Shown here in pieces: positions 39,253 through 49,100 of a stretch of DNA of 64,000 nt. A model generated the notes under the pieces. That model ran no database searches. It was not told the origin of the DNA and worked only from the letters and a program-made list of their open reading frames with translations. Origin of the DNA: CAVTWH01 sp963738365 (GTDB lineage: Bacteria; Actinomycetota; Actinomycetes; Mycobacteriales; Micromonosporaceae); the NCBI GenBank assembly GCA_963738365.1, contig CAVTWH010000006.1:310001-374000 (forward strand). The letters run 5' to 3'. The translations under genes and the position numbers were made by a program. Every line of letters starts with the position of its first letter. Positions within the stretch are counted from its first letter, which is position 1.

Positions 39253-39665
39253 GACCGGTGGACAGGCCCGACTGGTCCCGGCTGCACTCCATGATGGACG
39301 ACATCAAGCGCACCATCGGCTCGCTGGACGAGACGCAGCGGCAGATCGCGCAGGTCACCGGCGTCGGCTGGTCGTCGGACAAGCTGATCCGGGCGGTCGT
39401 CGGCCCGCGCGGCCAGCTGGTCGACCTGGAGATCGACCCCCGGGTGTTCCGTAACCCCGACTCGCGCGGCCTGGCCGACGCCATCCTGGCCGCGGTGGAC
39501 GCCGCCATCGGCGACGCCAACGCCAAGAGCAGCACCATCGTCGACCGCGCCGTCCCGCCGGAGCTGCGCCGTGACGCCTCGCTGGGCAACGGCCACGACC
39601 GGCTCGGCGAGTTCGTCAACCGGCGCGACGCCGACCTGCGCACGCCGGGCGGCAGCGATGACTGA
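39249..39665 (+). CDS. YbaB/EbfC family protein
   Basis: 138 residues; GTG 39249 overlaps the upstream stop. YbaB pattern: MMDDIKRTIGSLDETQRQIAQ, VGPRGQLVDLEIDPRVFR, RGLADAILAAVDAAIGDANAK. Nucleoid-associated dimer in general, but this divergent branch commonly precedes WXG100 toxin genes in actinomycetes, where it may act as a chaperone or regulator. Confidence 0.82.
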   Translation: MRPVDRPDWSRLHSMMDDIKRTIGSLDETQRQIAQVTGVGWSSDKLIRAVVGPRGQLVDLEIDPRVFRNPDSRGLADAILAAVDAAIGDANAKSSTIVDRAVPPELRRDASLGNGHDRLGEFVNRRDADLRTPGGSDD

Positions 39666-39676
39666 AGGGGGTACGG

Positions 39677-40039
39677 ATGGGTGACTATGTACGGATCGAC
39701 GGCGACCCGGCTGACATCATCGGGACCGCCACCCTCATCACCGGCGCGGCCGAGGGGCTGAAGAGCTCGCTGGGCGCTCTGATCGGCGCCGTCGAGGCGC
39801 TGGAGTCGCCGGCCGTGCTCGGCACCGACGAGTTCGGCAGGGAGTTCGTCAAGAGCTACCGGCAGGCCATCCCGGTCGGCGAGGGGAAGACCGGGGAGGT
39901 CAACACCGCCACCAAGGACAGCGCCCGGAGCCTGGCCGACGAGGCCATCCAGATCGGCAACGCGGCCAGCACGGCGATGACCGACTTCATGGTCACCGAC
40001 GGTCTGGGCGAGGCCGACATCGGCTCCATCAACACCTGA
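39677..40039 (+). CDS. Small WXG100-like partner protein
   Basis: 120 residues, helical hairpin in prediction (GTATLITGAAEGLKSSLGAL and TKDSARSLADEAIQIGNAAS). The WxG turn is not conserved; TDEFGREFVKSYR sits where it would be. Placed 65 bases upstream of the giant effector, consistent with an ESX-type co-secreted chaperone partner. Confidence 0.7.
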   Translation: MGDYVRIDGDPADIIGTATLITGAAEGLKSSLGALIGAVEALESPAVLGTDEFGREFVKSYRQAIPVGEGKTGEVNTATKDSARSLADEAIQIGNAASTAMTDFMVTDGLGEADIGSINT

Positions 40040-40104
40040 CGCACCGGGGGCCGCCGGCCCAGGTTTCCGCACACGGGTAGGACGACTTCGGGGGGAGGGC
40101 CGGC

Positions 40105-43100
40105 GTGCCGTCGCAGGATCACCTGTTCGCGGAGATCCTGGACTCCTTCGCGCAGCTGGAGAAGTGGATCCCCGGCTGCGGCACCTGGCCGGTCGACCTG
40201 ATGTTCGGCAAGCTGCCCGACGCCAACCCGGCGGACATCTACCGGCTCGCCGACGCCTGGGGCGAGCTGGCGCAGCGGCTCAACGACTACTACCTCGACG
40301 TGGCGAACTACGCCGACCCGATCACCCACAACTGGCAGGGTGACGGCGCGGCGATGGCGTTCCACGACGCCTGGCTGGCCCACCTGCAGGACGCCTCGAA
40401 CACCGGCCAGATGGCCTTCTCCATGCAGCAGATCTCGCAGGGGTACGGGCTGAACCTGGAGACCGAGGAGTTCTTCGTCGCCTTCTCGCTGATCCAGTTG
40501 CTGGTCGAGGCGATCATCGCGATCGTCAACGCCTTCTTCAGTTTCGGTGGGACGCTGGCCGAGCTGCCGCTGGCCTACGCCGCCGCCCGGGTGGCCATCA
40601 AGAACGCGTTCGACAAGTGCATCGAGGCTATCGTCCACCTGGGCGAGATGGTGGCCCGCGGCGAACTCAAGCAGGTGCTCAGCCGTACCGTCGTCAAGGA
40701 CCTGCTGAAGAATCTCGCCAAGGACGCCGGCCGGGTCGGCTGGGACAAGGCGCGCGGCCTGCCCCGGGTGCTCTGGGACGGCGCGAAGGAGCTGGGGCCG
40801 CGCAAGCTGCTCGCCCGTAGCGCCGGGGACCGGGCGGCCGACCAGTTCCGCAGGAACGTCCTGCGCAACCTGGTCCGCAAGGAGCTCGGCAAGCAGCTCC
40901 GCGATCAGGCCGGAGAGTCGCTGGCCAAACGCGCCGAGGCCTGGTCGGCGCTGCACGCCCTGGACAAGGCCACCGAGGATCTGAGCAAGCGGGTGGCCGC
41001 CGAGGTCGAGCAGCGCCTGCTGCAGAAGTGGACGGCCAGGGCGGCCGGGCACGAGTTGGAGAACCTCGGCGAGCACACCGTCTTCAACACCACCGAACGC
41101 CTGGGCCAGCACGAGTTGGCCGACAGCACCCGGGCGGCGCTGGACACGTTCGTCCGCGAACAGGTGGAGCGCACCGGGCTGCTGGGCGCCGCCGGCCGGC
41201 ATATGGCCGAGCTGTCCTGGGCCGGCGTGAAGTTCATGGGCGGTGCCGAGGTGGGCGCGCAGACCTATGAGCTGCTCAGCGGAGAGCGCAGCTCGTTCGA
41301 CCCGGCCGAAGCGGCGTTCTCCATCGGGCAGGGCGCGCTGATGGGCGGCCTGATGTTCGGCCACGGCGTGCTCGGCAAGATGGCCACCGGCGGACTGGCC
41401 GGTACCGCGACGGCGGCGCTCACCGACGGCGGTCAGCTGCTGATCAGTAAGGCGACCGGGCAGCCGGTAGATATCCACTGGCGGGACGACCTGGAGAAGG
41501 GCTTCGCCGACGGGGTCCGGATGGGCCTGGTGTTCAGCGGTTCGAACATCGGCCACGGACTGGCCTCGCACCTGGTGCCGCACTTCGGCGAGCGCCCCGG
41601 CGGCGAGGTCTTCTCGCTCGACGACCCGCGCTTCGGGGCCAATGCGTTCACCGGCCACCCGGGTACCGGCGAGGGTGGTTTCGTCAGCGAGCGGGGCGGC
41701 GCGGGGTACCGGTTCGCCGACGGGTCGTTCGTCCATGTCGGTCCGGACGGTCAACTGGTCGCGGCGCACCGGGCCGGGGGCGAAGGCCCGGTGGTGACCG
41801 AGACCGACGGCGGCCTTTCGAGGGGGCTGGTGGACCGCCCGGCTCTGGAGTCCGGCGACCGTACCCCTGCCCGCACCGACGGCCCCGGGCCCCGGACCGG
41901 CGGCACCGAGCGACCGACCTCCACCGGACGCGAGCGTGACACCGACCCGGCCGCTCCGGCCGCGGGCCACCCGGCCACCGACCACGCCGTGACCGACCAC
42001 GCCGTGACCGACCACGCCGTGACCGACCACGCCGTGACCGACCACACCGTCACCGACCACGCCGTGACCGACCACACCGTCACCGACCACGCCGTCACCG
42101 ACCACGCGGTGACCGACCACAGCGTGACCGACCACGCGGTGACCGATCAGAGTGTCAGTGACGACAGCGTCACCGACCGGACCGGGACGGGTTCCGCTGC
42201 CCCGGGTCACTCTGACAGCGGGCAGCCGCGCGGGGTCGATCACTCCCCGGGTCGGCCCGCGGACGTCGTGCCCGGCGCCGACCATCCCACCGACAGCACG
42301 CCGACCAGCGTCCACACCGACGACGGCCACCTCGACCAGGATGGCGGCGGCGCACACGCCGACCAGCCGACCGATCTCGCTGCGAGGGACCAAGCCGCGG
42401 ACGACGGGGCAGCGCGCCCCGTCGACGCCACCGGCCGGGAGTCGACCGATCTCACCGACTCGGGCCGAACCGACCTCACCGACTCGGGCCGAACCGATCT
42501 CACCGACTCCGGGCGGACCGATCTCACCGACTCCGGGCGGTCCGATCACCCGGAATCCGGCCGGGCCGGGCAGGCAGATCCCGAGCGTGGTGGGGTGGAA
42601 GCGCCACCGACCCGGGTTGAGCTACCGGCGCAGGACGTTCCGCTGCGGCGGCCACCGTCCACTGTGGACCCTACGGCCGGGCGCGGCCACGCCGAGCTGG
42701 TCCGCGCCGCCGCGCAGGACCGACAGGCGCACCCGGCGCTCCGCGAGCAGCACGACGCGTACCTCGGAGCCGCCGGCGCCGGGCACCCCGCCCACCCGCA
42801 GGAGCGCATTGCCGGCGTCGTCCACGACCTGGCGCTTGCCGGTCGGGACGCGGTCCTCGGGCACGACAGCGCCGGCCACCACCCGACCGGACCGCACGAC
42901 GTGACCGGACCGCACGACGTGACCGGACCGCACGATCCGGCCGGGCCGCAGCCGGTCGGGCCGGAAGGTGGTACCCGGTGGGTGGAGGCGGCGGGGTCCG
43001 GGCTGGTCCGCGACGAGGTGACCGCGCTGCTGTTCCGGGACGTGGTCAACGCCCGGGTCCCGGGTGGTCTCGAACGGGGCGATCCGCAGCTGATCAGGGC

Positions 43101-46100
43101 ACACACGCACGAGCTGGCCCGGCAGATCCTGGAGCACCCCTCGCGCGCCGACGACCAGGCCAAGGTCTCCAGGCGGTTGCGCGAGTACGTGGAGACGGAG
43201 CTGTCCCGGACCGATCCGACCGGCCAGCGCCAGGTCGACCGGAGCGCCACCGACCGCCTCGCCGACGCGGCCGCACAGCAGGCCCACCCGCACACCCCAG
43301 CCGACCACCAGCCGCGCAGCGACCACCAGCCCGGCGCCGACCACCAGTCCGGCACGGAACACCAGTCCGGCACGGAACACCAGTCCGGCACCGAACACCA
43401 GTCCGGCACCGAACACCAGGCTGGCAGCGAACATCAGCCCAGCGGCGAGCATCCGGGCGCCGGGCACGCGCCGGTTCATCCGGTGCTGCACGGGGAGCCG
43501 CAGCACGCGGAGAGCAGCTTCCACCGCGAGTTCCTGAAGCTGGAGAACGTCCGGCAGCCGGACGGTCAGCTGGCCCGACACTGGGTACGGGTCACCGAGA
43601 CGGTCACCGAGTACCGCACCGACGCCCAGTACGAGCGGCTCGACCTGGACTCGTTCGACGGCGGTGTCGACAGCCCGCAGGCGCGGGAAGCGGCGCACCG
43701 GGCGGCCCACGACCTCGCCCAGCGCGAGTACCACCGGCTGGTGGACGCCGCCGACAAGTGGGCCGACGGCACCGGTCCGGTCGAGGAGCTGGGCAGGATC
43801 GGCGGGATGGCCGCCGCCGTGGTGCTGCCCGACGGGCGGGTCGTCGCCTCGACCAGCGTCCGGAGCCAGAGCCCGCGGCTGGTGCAGGACACCGGCCACG
43901 ACAACGCCTCCTGGGAACGGCTCAACGCCGCTGCGCGCGCCGAGGTGGCCCGGGGCGCCGCGCCGTCGGCTGCCCAGGCCCGCGCCGCCCGGCCCGACGC
44001 GGTGCTGCCGGAGCACCTCCATCCGCTGGTCCGCGAGGTGCTGGGCGACATCCCGGAGAGCCTGCGCTCCACCACCCACGGCAAGTGCGCGGAGCCGTCG
44101 GTACTGAGTCAGGTGGCCCGGATGGTGGAGGCCGACGTGCAGCGCGAGCTCGGCGGCGGCGCCCCGCACCCGGGCACGCCGGAGTACCACCAGCTGCTGC
44201 GGGAACGCTTCGACCACGCGGTGCGCGACGCCAGCATCGCCAGCCACCGGGTCTCCGGCGAGGCGTACGAGCGCTCCGAGCAGTTCCCCTGCTCCACCGA
44301 CGACCAGCTGATCGCCCGGGCCGGGCTGCGCTCGGACTACGTCGACCGGGCGATCGCCCAGGCACACGTCGACCCGCAGCACGGCGTGGTGGTCCTCGCC
44401 GAGCACGGTGACCTGCTCCGGGAGTACGGCGCGCGGATCCCCAACCCGGGGCCGGACCACCTCGTGGTGGTGCTGCACGCGCAGGCCGGTGCTGCCGGCA
44501 TCTCGGTACGCCTGGGCGACCGGGAGGCGACCCCGGTCGAACTGGCCCGGGTGCTCAGCCGGGTCATCGAGGACCATCCGGACCTGGCGGGCCGGAAGAT
44601 CGCCCTGGTCGCCTGCGAGGCCGGTGCGGAGGGTCGGGCGGTGGGCCGCAGCCAGACGACCCTGGCAGCCGAGGTGGCCAGGAGGATCGAGGCGCCCGTC
44701 GTCGCCGCCCGGACCCGGGTGGCGGTGAGCGAACACGGTGAGGTGGTGGCCACCGGAGCGGGCCGGCGGGCGGAGAGCGACGCGGACCACCTCACCCAGG
44801 ACACCCCCTGGCTCGAAGCTCGGCCGGGCCCGGACGGGGTGCAGGTACGGGGGCTGGGTACGGACGAGGCGCCGTTCGGCAGCGCGCCGCACGGGCCGGC
44901 AGGACCGCACGTCTACGCGGCCGGGCAGCAGCACCCACTCGACGGCTACCGCCACCAGGCCAACGAGATCGTGGACACCCGGTTCGTGGCGGACGGCCAC
45001 CGCTACGGGCCGCTGACCGAGCACGAGATCATGGAAGCCGGCGTCGCCACCGACGTACGGGACTTCGCGGGGCAGGTCAGCTCCGTCGAGCGGATCAGCT
45101 ACGACGTGCTCCGGGTGGTCGACGGCGGCGGGGACGCCCACCATTTCCAGGTGCAGCTGGGCCACGACCTGCGCCACGTGGCCGGTACCACGCTGCATGC
45201 CGGTACCCACGCCGATCCGCACGTGGTGACCGTCAACGACGCCGTACACCCGGATCTGCTCACCCGGGTGTGGCTGCACGAGGTCACCGAGACCCTGGAC
45301 GAGCGGGCCATGTGGGCCCAGCTGCCGGGTGAGGCCGGGCTGCTGGGCAGGCTGTCGGCGGTGCTCGGCCACGACGGCGCCGGCCATCCGCCGCCACACC
45401 CGGAGACCGGCCAACCCCGGGTGGCCCAGTCGCACGTCAACGGCCGGCTCGCCGAGCGTCGCTGGCTGGTCCGGCAGCTGCACGACCCGGCCCAGCACTG
45501 GCAGCACGAGGAGCTGCGCAATGACATCCGGGGGCTGGACCGGGAGCTGGCCGACGCCGGCTTCGACACCGGCCCGCTGGAGCGGGTCGATGCGCCGCGC
45601 ACGCCGGAGTACGACCCGCACAACGAGTGGTGGCACGAGCGCCCGTGGCTGGCCGAGCAGCGCCGGGTCGCGGTCGACGAGGTGATCCCGCAGACCGTCG
45701 CGGAGCTGGACCACTGGTCCGGCGCGATCGCCGAGAGCGTGGACTCCGTGCTGGCCGGGCACACCTTCGGCGGGGCGACCGTCCGGGTGGCCGCCGAGCA
45801 GCCGGTCATCGGCTGGCGGGACCGGCTGACCGTCCGGCTGGAGATGCACGTCGGCCCGAACCGGGTGGGCGACATGGGGCTGACCCTGCGCCGCACCCCG
45901 CAGGGCCGGCTCACGGTCAGCCACGACAGCGTCGGCGTCGACCGCCACTACCGCGGCCAGGGCCTCTACCGGGAGCTCAACGCCCACCTGGAGGGCTGGT
46001 ACCGGGAGTCCGGAGTGGACTTCGTCGAGCTGCGCGCCGCCGACGTCAACGGCGGCTACGCGCACGCCCGGCAGGGCACCGGGTGGGACCCCCACGCGCC

Positions 46101-49100
46101 GCACGACGCCCGCGAGGTGTTCAGCCGACTGCACGCCGAGTTGACCCGGCTGGCCGGCGACGACGCGGCGATCCGGCGCTGGCTGGGCGGCGACCGGTCG
46201 GTGGACATCGACGCCCTGCTGCGCCGGTACCGGGCGGCCGACCCGTACCAGGCGCTGGTCGAGATCGGCCGGCAGCACAGTGAGGGCGCCGAGGTCTACC
46301 AGCGGTCCCGGAGCGAACCGTTCGGCAGCCGGTACTACCCGACGCCGAAGGAGGTGGCCGACGCCGGCCGCCCGGTCGGCCCGGTCGGCCGGGACGACCT
46401 CTGGGCGGGCAAGCGCACCCTGCTCGGCGCCGACTGGCACGGCGTCAAGCAGATGAGCGACACCGGTCCGGTCCACACCCGCGCCGGGCACGCCGCCGAG
46501 CATCCCCGTCCGCTGGCCGAGGGTGCGCCGCCCGCGCACCCGGACCCGGCCGGGGCGCACGAACACGTACCGGTGGCCGAGGCGCCCCGGCCGGAGGCGC
46601 TGCTGCCCGACCACGAGCGGGCCTACCACGAGCTGCGCGCCCGAGGCGACGAGATCGCCGCCGAGCAGCTGGGCCTGGCCGAGCAGCTGCGCGGCGACGG
46701 CAAGTACTGGTTCACCAAGGTGTACCACTACGTCACCGTCAAGGAGCTGGCCGCCATCGACGCCGGCCTCTACCGGTACCCGGCGATGAAGCTGCAGGAG
46801 GTGGCCGCCTTCCACGAGGGCTGGAAGGTGGCCATCGAGGCGTGGATGGCCGGCGACCACGCGCGGGTGGAGCCGCACTGGCGGGCCGCCTTCGCCGCCG
46901 CCGAGCGCGCGAACGAGCACTGGTATCCGCTGCCCAGCCTGCGTGTGCTGGCCGCCATCCAGCCCAGCCTGGAGGCGCACATCCGGTTCGACCTGCCGCG
47001 CGCCATCGTGTATGCGCTGGACCGCTTCTACGGCGACACCGGCATCGGGCAGAGCGAGTTCGCCCACGACTTCGACCGGATGGGCCCGGTCTTCGACGAG
47101 GCCGCCGCCGCGCTGCGCCCGGAGATCGCCGAGCACACCTTCCGCGCCGACCCCGGCCAGTACGGCGTGGCCCAGCGCATCGGCCAGGAGTTCCTGCTCA
47201 GGGTGCCGACCACCCGGGCACACACCTGGCAGAAGGTGGAGTGGGTGATCCGGCTGCGCGAGGCGGGCATCACCGAACCGCTGCGCATGCACGCCCACCT
47301 GACCCACCAGAGCCGGCTCAGCTACGGCCGCGCCGGCCACGACGACTACCGCATCGGCGACGAGGAGATCGAGAACTTCGGCTGGCTGGAGCAGCCGGAG
47401 CCGAGGCTGACCGTCGCCCACCCCGCGCAACCCGAGCCGGGGGGGCACGGACCGCAGGTCACCGCGGCGGCGGTACCCGGGTCGCCGACGTTCCACGCGC
47501 TGGCCCGCCCGGACGCCGACCCGACGGCGGTGCGCGGCCTCGCCGAGACCGCACTGGCCGGGGAGCTGACCGGCCTGCCGCTGGACGCGCACCTGACGGT
47601 CACCGCGGTCTCCCCGCACACCCCCGACTGGCCGGGCGACGCCGTGGCGCGCAGCGTGCCGGTGGACGCCGCCGGCCACGACCTGCCGCACGGCAGCGTG
47701 CCGCCGGACGGTGGCGGGTACCGGATCGAGGTCTCCGACCGGGCGCACGACCTGGCCGTACCCCGGGCGGTCGGGCACGAGGTGGGCGAGGTACGCGAGA
47801 TCCTGGCCCGGCCGGAGACCGCCGGCGTCCCGGACGCCCTGCACCGCGGCACGCTGCCCCCGCACAGCCGGCTCAGCCCGCACGACCACGGCCGGCTGGC
47901 CGAGCGGCGGGTCCTCGAAGCCCAGGCGGCCGACCACCGGCTCAGCGACGCCGACCGGGCCACGGCGCGCGACGAACTGACCGGGCTCGACCACGAACTC
48001 GGGCTGGCCGGCGACGAGCCGGCGGCCGTCGAGCGGCGTCAGCTGGTCGCCGACGCGCAGGCCGGGCAGGCCGCCGCGGCCGCCCACCGGCACCGCGTCG
48101 AGCTGTCCCTCGGTCGGCTGGAGAACAGCCTCGGCCGGGGCGGCCACGGCGACTTCATCGACCACATCGACGTCGGCCGGCACGGCGCGGTGACCGTCAC
48201 GCCGCGCGACGGCGACCCGTTCCCGCTGCGGGTACGGGTCGGCGACGGCGACGGCCTGCACACCGTGCTGGCCCGCGACGGGGTACGCGAGGTGCACATC
48301 GGCAGCCGCCTGCTGGACGGCCAGCGCGGCGTGCGGGTGGACACGGTGGTGGCCCGGGCGCTCGGCCACGCGGCCGGTCAGGTGCACGCCGGTCACAGCT
48401 CCCGGCGCCTGGCGGTGCTGCGCCGCTGGGGCCAGCAGGACGCGCTCGCCGCCGACCTGGAGTCGGCCGGCCGGTCCCGGCTGTCCGCCCCCGACCTGGC
48501 CAAGGTGGGCGAGTTCCAGGGGCTGCTGCGGGTGCGGGAGAGCACCAGCGGGCCGCAGCGCACCGCGTGGGCGGAGCGCGCGATCGGCCGGTTCATCGAG
48601 GAGTACGGCCTGCGCGAGGGCCTGCCGGGCGCCGGCCAGCGGGCCGAGCTGATCCGCCCGTACCTGTCCGAGTCGGAGCAAGCAGCGCTGGAGTACCACC
48701 GGGCGGTCGGGCGCGACGCCGATCCGGCCGCGGCGCTGGGTCGCCGGTACTTCACCGCGGGGCGTCACCACCGGGCCGACCTGCGCCCGCTGGACCTGGG
48801 GCCGGGCCGGTTCGAGGGCGTCTACCGGGTGGTCCCGGACGGCTTCGAGCGCAAGGGGCGGCTGGGCTTCACCGTGCAGGTCGAGTCGGGGCGCACCGGC
48901 GACGGTTCGCTGGCCGAGCTGCGCGGTACCGGCCTGCCCCGGCATTTCCGGCTGGTCGTCGACGAGCGCCTGGTGGACGGGATGGCGCCGACCGACCCGG
49001 CCGTGCTCTACCGGGTGGACCGGGCGATCAGCGCCGCCCTGGAGCGCCGCATCGAGCTGCAGAGCAACCGGCCCCCGGAGATCCCGAGCTGGCGGGTCCG

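Noticed and set aside
40105..40600. The hydrophobic stretch at residues 125-165 of the giant protein as a signal peptide
   Set aside because: It is far from the N-terminus and preceded by a folded WXG-like region, which fits T7SS substrates, not Sec export.
41977..42180. Regular short repeats that could suggest a CRISPR array
   Set aside because: Units are 15 bases with no spacers, stay in frame inside a large gene and encode a pentapeptide; no cas genes nearby.
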